Positions 17,128-25,409 of a stretch of 64,000 nt of DNA are shown in pieces. The DNA is taken from assembly GCA_963756715.1 (NCBI GenBank), contig CAVWOV010000043.1, positions 289,549 to 353,548 on the forward strand, in the 5' to 3' direction. The DNA is from VAZQ01 sp963756715 (GTDB lineage Bacteria > Pseudomonadota > Alphaproteobacteria > Rhizobiales > Xanthobacteraceae). The notes under the pieces were generated by a model. It was given only the letters and a program-made list of their open reading frames with translations, ran no database searches and was not told where the DNA came from. The position numbers and the translations under genes are program-made. Position 1 is the first letter of the stretch; each line of letters opens with the position of its first letter.

Positions 17128-18150
17128 TCAGCGCCAGCCCAGGCCGGGCGCGACGTGTTTCAGGATGGTTTCGATGACGTGGGCGTTGTAGTCGACGCCG
17201 AGCTGATTGGGGACGGTCAGCAGCAGCGTGTCGGCCTCCGCGATGGCTTCGTCCATCTTGAGCTGTTGGATGAGCACGTCGGGCTCGGCGGCGTAGCTGC
17301 GGCCGAAGATGGCGCGGGTGTTGTCGCCCAGGAGGCCGATCTGGTCGTCGTTCTCGTTGCCGCGGCCGAAATAGGCGCGGTCGCGGTCATCCACCAGCGC
17401 GAAGATGCTGCGGCTCACCGACACCCGCGGCTCGCGCGGGTGTCCGGCCTCTTTCCACGCTTCACGGAATGCCCGAATCTGCTCCGCCTGCTGGATGTGA
17501 AACGGCTTGCCGCTCTCGTCATTCTTGAGCGTCGAGCTTTGCAGGTTCATGCCCAGCTTGGCGCCCCAGACTGCGGTGGCGTTCGAGCCGGCGCCCCACC
17601 AGATGCGCTCGCGCAGGCCCTCCGAATACGGCTCGAGGCGCAGAAGCCCGGGCGGGTTCGGGAACATCGGCCGCGGGTTCGGGCGCGCGAAGCCCTGGCC
17701 GCGCAGCACTTCGAGAAACACCTCGGTATGGCGCCGGGCCATGTCGGCATCCGTCATCCCCTCGGGCGGCGCGTAGCCGAAGTGGCGCCAGCCGTCGATC
17801 ACCTGCTCGGGAGAGCCGCGGCTGATGCCGAGCTGCAGGCGGCCGCCGGCGATCAGGTCGGCCGCGCCGGCGTCCTCCGCCATGTAGAGCGGGTTCTCGT
17901 AGCGCATGTCGATGACCGCCGTGCCGATCTCGATCTTTTTGGTCTTGGCGCCGCATGCCGCCAGCAGCGGGAACGGCGAGCCGAGCTGGCGGGCGAAATG
18001 ATGCACCCGGAAGTAGGCACCGTCCGCGCCGAGCTCTTCGGCGGCGACCGCAAGGTCGATCGATTGCAACAGCGCGTCGGCACCCGATCGCGTCTGCGAC
18101 TGGGGCGACGCCGTCCAATGGCCGAAGGAGAGGAAGCCGATCTTTTTCAT
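17128..18150 (-). CDS. LLM-class flavin-dependent oxidoreductase
   Basis: 340-residue luciferase-like monooxygenase (TIM barrel, FMNH2 dependent). Typical stretches are MKKIGFLSFGHW at the start, ELGADGAYFRVHHFARQ (about residues 38-54), KIEIGTAVIDMRYENPLYMAEDAGAADLIAGGRLQLGISRG, and WWGAGSNATAVWGAKLGMNL. The length fits the family. Such enzymes need reduced flavin from a reductase; the reductase-like protein at 11528 is one candidate partner, an inference from proximity only. It is followed leftward by the alpha/beta hydrolase at 16290-17009, so the two may be co-transcribed. Confidence 0.88.
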   Translation of the reverse strand: MKKIGFLSFGHWTASPQSQTRSGADALLQSIDLAVAAEELGADGAYFRVHHFARQLGSPFPLLAACGAKTKKIEIGTAVIDMRYENPLYMAEDAGAADLIAGGRLQLGISRGSPEQVIDGWRHFGYAPPEGMTDADMARRHTEVFLEVLRGQGFARPNPRPMFPNPPGLLRLEPYSEGLRERIWWGAGSNATAVWGAKLGMNLQSSTLKNDESGKPFHIQQAEQIRAFREAWKEAGHPREPRVSVSRSIFALVDDRDRAYFGRGNENDDQIGLLGDNTRAIFGRSYAAEPDVLIQQLKMDEAIAEADTLLLTVPNQLGVDYNAHVIETILKHVAPGLGWR

Positions 18151-18365
18151 GGAGAGGCGTGCGGGGGAGGGGGCTTATGCTGGACCCTATCTAACCTCAA
18201 ATTCGACCAGGACCAGTGGTGATTGCCTCAGGACGGCCATGACCCGTCGTGGCGTCCGGGCTGCGCTCGCACCACCCGCTTGCCACTTGCGTATGACGTC
18301 CGGCGCCGCTACGCGCTTTTCGATCCGCCCTGGGCGCTGTTTTCGAGGACCCGAAATGGCAATTC

Positions 18366-18953
18366 GTGAAAGCAGAACACTTGCGCTGCTCGATGGCCGG
18401 TGCACTGCTTCTTTTCGTGGATGCCCAAGACCGCGCTTTTGCTGTTCCGCCTACCAGCGAAGCCACGTCCTATCCGGAATCTGACGCCCAACCCGGGTTT
18501 GCGTCGACCCGATACGCGCAGGAAACCAAAGCCCCGAAGCCCGCGCCGCCACGCGCGGAGGTTCGCGATCCGAATTGTCCCGGCAAGGACAACCAGGCGC
18601 TGATGTGCCGTCTGGTGAACGAGTATCGCGCCAAGAACGGACTGAAGCCCGTCCGATTGGATTCCGCGGTCAGCCGCCAATCGCAATATTGGTCCGACCA
18701 CCTCAACAAGTGGCACGCCTGCTGGTTTCTCCATCACGATCCCGACTACCGCGTCCGCATGAAAGCCGCATTCCCGGGCCGCCGGTTCCGCGAGAACGCC
18801 GCGTGCAGCGGCTTCGAGGAGGGCGGCGCCAAATATATTCTGGAGAAGTGGATCAACTCCGCAGGCCATCGCCAGAACATGCTGACGCCGGAATGGAAGA
18901 CCATCGGCGTCGGCGTCACCGACAACATCTGGGTGATCAATTTCACCAACTGA
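18366..18953 (+). CDS. CAP-domain (SCP/PR1-like) protein, probably secreted
   Basis: 195-residue protein with a CAP domain: LMCRLVNEYRAKNGLKPVRLDSAV (about residues 79-102), YWSDHLNKW, the RENAACSG motif, and WINSAGHRQNMLTPEWKTIGVGV near the end, all standard for the SCP superfamily. A short hydrophobic stretch (SMAGALLLFVDA) near the N-terminus may be a signal sequence, followed by a proline-rich linker. The given start is a GTG and is uncertain. Bacterial CAP proteins are extracellular and of unclear function. It stands alone, in the opposite direction to its neighbours. Confidence 0.82.
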   Translation: MKAEHLRCSMAGALLLFVDAQDRAFAVPPTSEATSYPESDAQPGFASTRYAQETKAPKPAPPRAEVRDPNCPGKDNQALMCRLVNEYRAKNGLKPVRLDSAVSRQSQYWSDHLNKWHACWFLHHDPDYRVRMKAAFPGRRFRENAACSGFEEGGAKYILEKWINSAGHRQNMLTPEWKTIGVGVTDNIWVINFTN

Positions 18954-18987
18954 CTGCGCGCGGATGGCGCAGCTCCGTCCGCAGTCC

Positions 18988-19075
18988 GTAGCCCGCATGA
19001 GCGAAGCGAAATGCGGGAACGGCCTTGAAATCCGGAAAGCCAGTCCCGGATTACGCTGCGCTCCATCCGGGCTAC
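18988..19075. repeat. GTAGCCCG(C/G)ATG...CATCCGGGCTAC intergenic repeat (copy A)
   Basis: A ~88-base element with terminal inverted repeats GTAGCCCG/CGGGCTAC and an internal ATGAGCGAAGCGAAAT motif. A near-identical copy lies at 20073-20159, so the Bug gene at 19087-20046 sits exactly between two direct copies. Confidence 0.8.
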
Positions 19076-19086
19076 GCCTGCCCGCC

Positions 19087-20046
19087 TCACCGCGGCGTCT
19101 TGTCGAGCCCCATGGCCTTGAGCTGCTGGGCCTTCTGCTTGCTGTCCTCGATCAATCGCGCGGTGAATTTGTCGCCCGGCAGATACGCCGGGATCACGCC
19201 CACCTTCTTCATCGTCTGCTGCAATGCCGGCTGCGCAAACACTTTCGGGCACGCCGCGCTCAAGCTGTCGCGCACCTCCCGGGGTGCTTTGGCCGGCGCA
19301 AAGAGGCCGGCGAAGCCCGGCAGCGAAATCGGGTAGCCGAGTTCGGCGATGGTCACGAGGTCAGGGAACAGCGGCACGCGCTTATCCGCCAGCAACGCGA
19401 CCATGTGCACGGTATCGGCGCTGAACGAGCCGACCGACGAGACCGCGAAATCGAAGTTGCCGCCGGCCGTGTCCTGGATCATCTGGCCATAGTTGCGGTA
19501 CGGCACGTGCACGAGCTTCAGGCCGAGCTTGTCGATCAAGGCGCTCATCTGCAGATCGGACACCGTGTTGGTGCCGGATGTCGCCCAGGTCAGCACGCCC
19601 GGCTTGGCGCGCGCCCGGTCCACCAGATCCTGAAAGGTCCGGATCGGCGACTTCGGCGAGACGATGATGGCAAAGACGTTCTCGAGCACCTGGCAGATCG
19701 GCTTGAAGGTGTCGAAGGTGTAGCCGAGGTCCTTCTTCAGATGCGGCTGGATCGTGAGTTGCCCCTGCGGCGCGAACAGCAGCGTATAGCCGTCGGGCTT
19801 GGCATTGGCGGCGGCATTGAGCGCCAGGATGCCGGAGGCGCCGGAAATGTTGTTGATGGTGATCGGCTGCTTGAGCGCGCCGCTCAACTCGTGCGCAAAG
19901 GCGCGCGCCAGCACGTCGATCACGTTGCCGGCCGTGAACGGCACGATCATCTGGATCGGCCGCGTCGGGTAGTCTTGCGCGAATGCCGGTTGCGCAACGA
20001 ACAGCGGCGCCACGACCAGCGCGATCGACCGGAAGAATTTGTGCAT
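19087..20046 (-). CDS. Bug-family tripartite tricarboxylate transporter receptor
   Basis: 319-residue periplasmic receptor. The signal peptide is MHKFFRSIALVVAPLFVAQP with cleavage near AFA-QD; then YPTRPIQMIVPFTAGNVIDVLAR, where the usual AGGxxD is altered to AGNVID. Later elements are NNISGASGILALNAA, GVLTWATSGTNTVSD and LVHVPYRNYGQMIQD. It has no operon partner; both sides are repeat copies (18988-19075 and 20073-20159). A solitary Bug gene between repeats may be a recently moved cassette or simply a lone receptor gene. The ligand is unknown. Confidence 0.88.
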   Translation of the reverse strand: MHKFFRSIALVVAPLFVAQPAFAQDYPTRPIQMIVPFTAGNVIDVLARAFAHELSGALKQPITINNISGASGILALNAAANAKPDGYTLLFAPQGQLTIQPHLKKDLGYTFDTFKPICQVLENVFAIIVSPKSPIRTFQDLVDRARAKPGVLTWATSGTNTVSDLQMSALIDKLGLKLVHVPYRNYGQMIQDTAGGNFDFAVSSVGSFSADTVHMVALLADKRVPLFPDLVTIAELGYPISLPGFAGLFAPAKAPREVRDSLSAACPKVFAQPALQQTMKKVGVIPAYLPGDKFTARLIEDSKQKAQQLKAMGLDKTPR

Positions 20047-20072
20047 TGGGCTCCATCCCTCGTTTCATTGTT

Positions 20073-20159
20073 GTAGCCCGGATGAGCGAAGCGAAATCCG
20101 GGGCCGGTCTTGTTTGCCTGCGCGAAATCCCGGATTGCGCTGCGCTCCATCCGGGCTAC
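20073..20159. repeat. GTAGCCCGGATG...CATCCGGGCTAC intergenic repeat (copy B)
   Basis: Same element and orientation as 18988-19075, with terminal GTAGCCCGGATG and CATCCGGGCTAC and the internal GAGCGAAGCGAAAT. A third, partial copy (CCCGGATTGCGTTGCGCTCC) lies near 20495. Copy B lies where the toxin gene would be expected after the antitoxin at 20180-20399. Confidence 0.8.
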
Positions 20160-20179
20160 GGTCGCTGGGAACCGGACCG

Positions 20180-20399
20180 TCACGGCCGGTATTTGGCGAT
20201 GATGTCGTCGAGGTCCTTGGCCGCAAGCTCGCCGCGCCGATAGGCCGCCAAGCGGTCGCTCGCCTCCCGCGCCCACAGTCGATCGATGTCGGGATCGGCA
20301 CGGTCCAGGCTGTCGAGCACATCCTCAACGAGCGCGATGCGATCCTGTGGCGGCAGCGCACGCGCCTGCTGGATCAACGTTTTGACCTCTGTCGCTCAT
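20180..20399 (-). CDS. Orphan antitoxin-like protein (addiction module component, Unstab_antitox family), N-terminal frameshift
   Basis: The main frame gives IQQARALPPQDRIALVEDVLDSLDRADPDIDRLWAREASDR and a C-terminal GELAAKDLDDIIAKYRP, which matches the small Unstab_antitox (PF09720) antitoxins that pair with ParE/RelE-type toxins. In frame it could start at a TTG at 20377. The family start (MSTEVKTLIQQA) is restored by dropping one base after the ATG at 20399. The toxin normally follows directly; instead a repeat (20073-20159) and then the Bug gene follow, so no toxin is present. It may be a remnant or an antitoxin acting in trans. Confidence 0.65.
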
Positions 20400-20663
20400 G
20401 TCGGTTCCTTGCCGTTCCAGGCTTCAAAATAGCGAGGCGCCACCGACGGCTCAAGGCGAGGATTGTGATTGGTAGCTTTGTGACCATCGAGAAACCCGGA
20501 TTGCGTTGCGCTCCGTTCAGGCGCTCGCTTCGACGTGACGGGCGTTGCAGCTCCCGTCATCGCGCCTGCCGCAGGGCGCTGGCCGTTTGAAACCGCCGAT
20601 TACGGGTGGAGAAGGGCGAAAAACCGCTTAACGGCGTTCATGGATTGTTCTAAAGCCGTCGCG

Positions 20664-22020
20664 ATGTCTAAGAAGATCACCCCGAATCAAGCTCCTGGGG
20701 GAGATCGGCGAGGCTGCGGTTCGCCTTCGCTTTCTCACCGCTGGGCTTCCAGTTCGACGGCCGCTCCCGTCTTGGAAGCGGGCGTGGACGGCATCGCGGA
20801 GGTGATGGACAACGGGAAAGCCGCTCGCCCGCATGATCGCCGTTCAGATCAAGGCGACGGGAGTTGTCGCGCTACGTGGTCGGAAGACAACATGGGGCTT
20901 CACCTTATTTGGCCGCTCCGATGATTTCTGCCAACCTGTGTCCCTCCAATCTTCCCGGTCATCCTCGTTCTTTATCGTAAGTCGGACGACAGGTTACTTC
21001 TGGAAACACGTGCGACGCGCGGTCCGGGCGGGAAGACCGCAGGCTGGGAATTTCGACAAGCGGCTCTCGATGTCTTGGACGCCAACGCGGTCGATCGGCT
21101 TGCTGCACTTACTGTTTCGAAGGCCGGGTTTGGGTATTACGTGCCACCGCTTGGCGGCGGCGAAGAAGCGCTTCGTTAACATTTTGCCCATGAGTTTGCC
21201 GGCCGAGATATTCGTTTCTATCGACCCTCGCATGTCGCGAAGAAGGCAGCCGCGATCCTTCTGGAGTGGCTGACGAGCCACTCGCGGTTTGATTGGGTAA
21301 TCAAAGGTGGAGACATTTTGGTCGTTTTCCTGACCCGCGCGAGTTGGACTGCCGACAAACTAGTGGACCTCGATCAAGTTGAAGCCCCCGTGGACACGGC
21401 TACACTCGCGTTCCACGAAGATTACGACGAGCAAAACACTTTCGCGTTCTTGCTGCGAAAGGCGTTTGACCATCAGGTGCGAGAGGATTCTCAACTGGAA
21501 CAAGGAGCGCAAGCTATTCTACTTTCGGGCGCTTGCCGAAAACACGCCGCGCGTCTTCGCCTACGAGGCCTCGAAGAACAAGACGTCAACGGAAGTGGTG
21601 AACGTGATCGAGAACAAAGACCGACAAGAGCCGCGTCGAGTTTGTCCGTCATCACGCTTTCGTTCCCCGCTTCGAAACGGCTTTACGACCAGTGGTTCTT
21701 GGTAATCAACCCGACTTATTTCTTCACCGTCAAACGGATTTATTGCACATTCCTACCCGGCCGCGCTTCTTGCCGGAAAAAAACGGCTCGACAACAGCGC
21801 CTCGCTTCGCGGGCAAGTCATCATGTGGCATCGCTTCTTGAGCCAAGCTGACCGCGAACGCGCATGAATTTTTTCACGCAAGCGTCGTCAGAGTACCGCC
21901 TGCGATTTGGGGAACCGCCCCGTGATCACGCTGGCGACACGCGTGCCGGAAGATGTCTGGGGCTCGCAAAAGAAGGCTGCTCCCGAGTCCGAAGCCGGCG
22001 CAGGAGAACTACTCCTCTGG
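20664..22020 (+). pseudogene. DUF4365 nuclease (DREN)-APAZ protein of a short-Argonaute system, multiply frameshifted
   Basis: Read across three frames, this is one protein. It starts MSKKITPNQ (ATG 20664). A DUF4365 nuclease domain follows: LGEIGEAAVRLRF, FDGRSRLEAGVDGIAEVMDNG and MIAVQIKATG, with the aspartate and QxK of a PD-(D/E)XK site, then PVILVLYRKSDDRLLLETR and GYYVPPLGGGEEAL. After ILPMSLPAEIFVSI and ILVVFLTRASW comes an APAZ domain: LNWNKERKLFYFRALAENT, VEFVRHHAFVPRFETA, YDQWFLVINPTYFF and ALLAGKKRLDNSASLRGQVI. In SPARDA systems this protein is the effector nuclease unleashed by guide-directed target binding. At least ten single-base corrections, mostly inside homopolymers, restore one frame. 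The end is approximate because the downstream boundary is frame-broken. Nothing shows whether it is functional. Confidence 0.75.
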
Positions 22021-23487
22021 ATGAAATTCGAGAGCGAAGATATTCGAATGAGCCGAACTTGGAGTTTGGCGACAAACATCACCATCCAGACCCGCGACTT
22101 GGCCTGTTTGAAGCGGGGCCGCTGCAGATACCACCTGGCGACGTCGTTCGTATCGCCGTGGTGGGGCAGCGCCAAGACGGTCGAGGATACAAAGGAGTTT
22201 TTCGAAGAAGCAGCGAGCGGCTTTGCCGGCAACGGCGAAAAACATCCAAACCTGCATCCCGACTTTCCAGGGCTTGGCAATCAAAATCCGTTTCGCTGCA
22301 AGTTTGAAGTTTCCGAAGGCGCCACGGCTGCTATCACGCAGGCGAAAGATCGACAAAATCAGGCAAGAGCCCAGATCACGTCAAAGCGGTTGAGATGGCC
22401 GGGGACGAGATTGTCCAGCAACTTGAAATCCCTCGACGAAACCAGCCACCGACCGAACGTCGCGATCGTGGCGTTACCCGTTGCCCTGCTTGAGCGCGTG
22501 TGGAATGCGAAGGTCGACGCGAAGGGCACGACCGAAGAAGGAGGACAGTGGCGGTTCTGACGCTCCCGATTTTCGCGGAATGCTGAAGGCGAAGGCGATG
22601 AGCCTCAGCTTCCCGATACAGATCGTGTGGGAAGACGTTTTCGATGAGACCGCCCGCATCCCGCGCAAGATTAAGGAGAACCGCTCTCGGAAGATTTAGG
22701 ACCAAGCAGATCGCACCTGGAACTTGATGACCACGCTTTATTACAAAGGCACGGGGCGCATTCCTTGGCGAAAGGCGGGCGCTCAAGATGGCGAGTTCAC
22801 CGCTTGCTACATCGGCGTCAGCTTCTATCGCGAGGTCGGCGGCCAGCAGTTATTCACGAGTGCGGCCCAGATGTTCGATGAGCGGGGACGCGGGTTCATC
22901 CTGAAAGGAAGGCGCGCCCACACGGAGAGCCGCGGCCGCCACCCCTATATGACCCAGGACGACGCACGCCAGCTAATTGCGGGCGCCCTTACAGCGTACA
23001 AAAATCACCACAAGCACTATCCGGCACGTGTGATCGTTCTAAAGACGTCGCAATTTCGTGAAGAAGAAGCGGAGGGGATTTTCGAAGCCCTCGACGAGGC
23101 GGACGCCGAGCTGCGCGACCTTGTGTGGGGCGCAGAAAATCCTATTCAGTGAAGGTGCTTCGGGACGGAAAACTACCCCGTCATGCGCGGCACGTTCGTT
23201 GAGCTTGATGGGAAGGGGCTGCTCATACGAACGAAATATTTCCCTACTACGGAACTTATCCGGGGATGTATGACCCGAAGCCTCTGCTCCTGTGCCCCTA
23301 TAAAGGAAGTGACAGCACCATTGCGCAGATCGCGAGCGAAGTGTTGGCCCTCACAAAGGTGAATTGGAATTCGACGCAAATGAACCAGAAGCTCCCGATT
23401 CCCATCCGGGCCGCCCGCGCCGTTGGCGAGGTTCTGAAATATGTCTCAGGCGACAAAGTCAGCAGCGACTACGCGCGTTACATTTAA
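22021..23487 (+). pseudogene. Short prokaryotic Argonaute (MID-PIWI), multiply frameshifted with one nonsense codon
   Basis: Fragments in order are EPNLEFGDKHHHPDPRLGLF and GDVVRIAVVG (near 22050-22165), EDTKEFFEEA, HPNLHPDFPGLGNQNPF, RPNVAIVALPVALLERVWNAK (MID-like), DFRGMLKAKAMSLSFPIQ, IVWEDVFDE, then the PIWI part MTTLYYKGTGRIPWRK, CYIGVSFYREVGGQQ, YPVMRGTFVELDGKGLL, YGTYPGMYDPKPLLLC and RAVGEVLKYVSGDKVSSDY to the stop at 23487. The first catalytic aspartate of an active PIWI is absent (YIGVSFYR), as in short pAgos, which recognise rather than cut. Frame changes are mostly homopolymer indels; one TAG at 22697-22699 replaces a probable CAG. The start near 22021 is approximate. It directly follows the nuclease-APAZ gene, as expected for a two-gene SPARDA operon. 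Confidence 0.75.
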
Positions 23488-23641
23488 GCCCGTCGACAAC
23501 CGTGCTCGCCTGCTGCAGCTTCCCTTTCGTCTTGTCTAGCGCACAGGGCGGATTTGCCGAGGGCATAACCCACCCCTTTTGCCAGCCGAAGGTAGAATGA
23601 TGGATTATAATTTCGCTAGTCCGCCCTACGCCTACTCCTCC

Positions 23642-24121
23642 TTATACCCATACGCCTGCGCGTTGCCCGGTCGCGCCGTAATACTTGTACGGCAGGAACT
23701 TGCCGCTCATGCCGATCTTGACGCGGTCGCCCTTCGGGTCGGCCTGGCGCTCCAGGGTGAAGTCGAAGTCGATCGCCGACATGATGCCGTCGCCGAACTC
23801 CTCCTCGATCAGCACCTTCCAGGCCGGGCCGTTGACCATCACCAGCTCGTACAGCCGGTAGATCAGCGGATCGGTCGGCGGCATCGGCGTGCCGGTGCCG
23901 CGCATCGGCACCTCGTTGAGCATCGCCTGCTCGGCCTTCGACAGCGAGAACAGCTTGGCGGCGGCGGCGGCCTGCGGCTTGGTCAGCTTCTGCTGGCCGA
24001 GCAGCGCGCCGGTCACCAGCACCGGCGACGAGCCGCCGATCTCGCCGCAGATGTATTTCCAGGTCCAGCCCTTGTCGCGCTTGATGTCGAGCAGCTTTTC
24101 GGTGAGGTCGGCACGTTTCAT
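23642..24121 (-). CDS. cynS: Cyanate hydratase (cyanase)
   Basis: Cyanase converts cyanate and bicarbonate to carbamate and CO2, and the carbamate decays to ammonia. The 159-residue protein begins MKRADLTEKLLDIKRDKGWTWKYI (helical N-terminal domain). It retains the catalytic residues known from E. coli CynS: arginine and glutamate in YRLYEL, and serine in IMSAIDF, within the FGDGIMSAIDF block. The C-terminal SGKFLPYKYYG is typical. GGAG-type spacing lies upstream of 24121. It follows an ABC importer of the nitrate/cyanate class in the same orientation, which supports a cyanate uptake and detoxification unit. No cynT-type carbonic anhydrase is visible. Confidence 0.95.
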   Translation of the reverse strand: MKRADLTEKLLDIKRDKGWTWKYICGEIGGSSPVLVTGALLGQQKLTKPQAAAAAKLFSLSKAEQAMLNEVPMRGTGTPMPPTDPLIYRLYELVMVNGPAWKVLIEEEFGDGIMSAIDFDFTLERQADPKGDRVKIGMSGKFLPYKYYGATGQRAGVWV

Positions 24122-24205
24122 GGGGGTCTCCTTTTTCCCTGGTTAGTACGTAGAATGCAATTCCTTGAACTGATAATGCCGATCAACGTGCGACGATCTC
24201 GGCGC

Positions 24206-24303
24206 GCTCCCTCTCCCCTTTGGGGAGAGGGTTGGGTGAGGGGGTTACCGGATCGATGGACCGAAACCCCTCACCCCACCCCTCTCCCACAGGGAGAGGG
24301 AGC
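24206..24303. repeat. Palindromic intergenic repeat (copy 3)
   Basis: The arms GCTCCCTCTCCC and GGGAGAGGGAGC are exact inverted ends of a 98-base element, with inner arms CCCTTTGGGGAGAGGG and CCCCACCCCTCTCCC. It lies between the ABC ATPase and cynS genes and is the same family as 16142-16259. Confidence 0.8.
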
Positions 24304-24364
24304 CGACCGCCGTTGCCGAGACACCATGCTTCAAGCGGCTCACCTTTCAACTGGGTGCGTCCTG

Positions 24365-24443
24365 CGTTCGTCCCCACGAAAACGGGGATCCAGCCCTGTG
24401 CACGAGCGGGAAGAACTGGTTCCCGCTTACGCGGGAACGAACG
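24365..24443. repeat. Intergenic double-hairpin repeat (CGTTCGT...ACGAACG)
   Basis: The ends CGTTCGT and ACGAACG are inverted. Two inner hairpins, CCCC(ACGAAAA)CGGGG and TTCCCGC(TTAC)GCGGGAA, follow one another. It is adjacent to the palindromic copy at 24206-24303, so the gap between the ATPase and cynS is almost all repeat. Confidence 0.65.
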
Positions 24444-24475
24444 GAGAGATCGCAACTCCAATCCATACGCATCGC

Positions 24476-25394
24476 TCAATGCCTCGACGCAATCCGCATG
24501 GCCGGCGATTCGGCGCCCGGCAGCGTTTCGACGGCGGCCACCGCCGCGCCCGGCCGCACCACCGGCACGTGACGCTTGTCGAACGCCGCGCCCTCGGCGC
24601 CCTCGGCGAAGTTCTTGCTGCGCGTCACCAGGAAATCGATGATGTGGTTGCGCACGCCGTAATAGAGCGGATGCTTGTGGAAGTCGGTGCGCTTGCGGTC
24701 CTTCGGCAGCGGGTTCTCGACGATCTCGGCGAGCGCGGCGTCGGGGCCGTTGGTCATCAGCACGACGCGGTCGGCGAGGTAGATCGCCTCGTCGACGTCG
24801 TGGGTGATCATGAACACGGTCTGGCCGGTGGTCGAGGCAGATGCGGCGGACTTCGTCCTGCAGGGTGCCGCGGGTGAGCGCGTCGAGCGCCGAGAACGGC
24901 TCGTCCATCAGCATGATCTTCGGCTCGATCGACAGCGCGCGGGCGATGCCGACGCGCTGCTTCATGCCGCCCGACAGTTCGGCGGGACGCTTGTGCTCGG
25001 AGCCGGTGAGGCCGACGAGGTCGATGAATTTCTGCGCGTGTTCGGCGACTTCGGCGTGCGAGCGGCGCCGCCATTTCGACGTCACCGCGTAGGCGACGTT
25101 GCCCATGACGGTGCGCCAGGGCAAGAGCGCGTGGCTCTGGAAGATGACGGCGCGGTCGAGGCTCGGGCCTTCGATCGCCTGGTCGTCGACGATCACGGCG
25201 CCGTCGGACGGCGTGTCGAGGCCGGCGAGGATGTTGAGCACGGTGGTCTTGCCGCAGCCGGAATGGCCGATGATGCAGACGAATTCGCCCCGCGCCATCG
25301 ACAGCCACAGGTCCTGGAACACCGTGGTGGTGCCGCCGCCGGGCGCCGGGAAGCGCTTGGTGATGCCCTCGATGGAGATGAATTTATCGCTCAT
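24476..25394 (-). CDS. Nitrate/cyanate-type ABC transporter ATPase, frameshifted
   Basis: The ATPase starts MSDKFISIEGITKRFPAPGG (ATG 25394; an earlier ATG at 25409 overlaps the permease end). It has Walker A GHSGCGKTT, signature LSGGMKQRVGIARAL and Walker B IMLMDEPFSALDAL. After EVRRICL the frame breaks near 24835. Dropping one base continues directly into TTGQTVFMITHDVDEAIYLADR (conserved D- and H-loop region) and ends at 24476. The rejoined protein is about 305 residues. This NrtD/CynD-like subunit drives the importer encoded by the next two genes upstream. The break may be a sequencing error. Confidence 0.82.
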
Positions 25395-25409
25395 CCGCTG
25401 GCCCGCCAT

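Noticed and set aside
18988..20159. Insertion sequence or composite transposon around the Bug gene
   Set aside because: The flanking elements are short non-coding repeats; no transposase or target duplication is visible.
20664..21300. Sir2 or TIR effector domain for the short-Argonaute system
   Set aside because: The N-terminal part has DUF4365 nuclease features (GVDG, VQIKATG), not the NAD-binding motifs of Sir2 or TIR, so a SPARSA or SPARTA label does not fit.
21888..22786. Minus-strand open frames opposite the Argonaute genes
   Set aside because: They match nothing recognisable, while the plus-strand fragments match APAZ/PIWI patterns in order; these are shadows.
24206..24443. CRISPR-like array
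   Set aside because: The palindromic blocks are not regularly spaced direct repeats, and there are no spacers or cas genes.
23579..24877. 432-residue open frame on the plus strand
   Set aside because: It lies antisense to cynS, the repeats and the ABC ATPase, is rich in Arg/His/Gln, and has no recognisable domain; it is a shadow of high-GC coding on the other strand.
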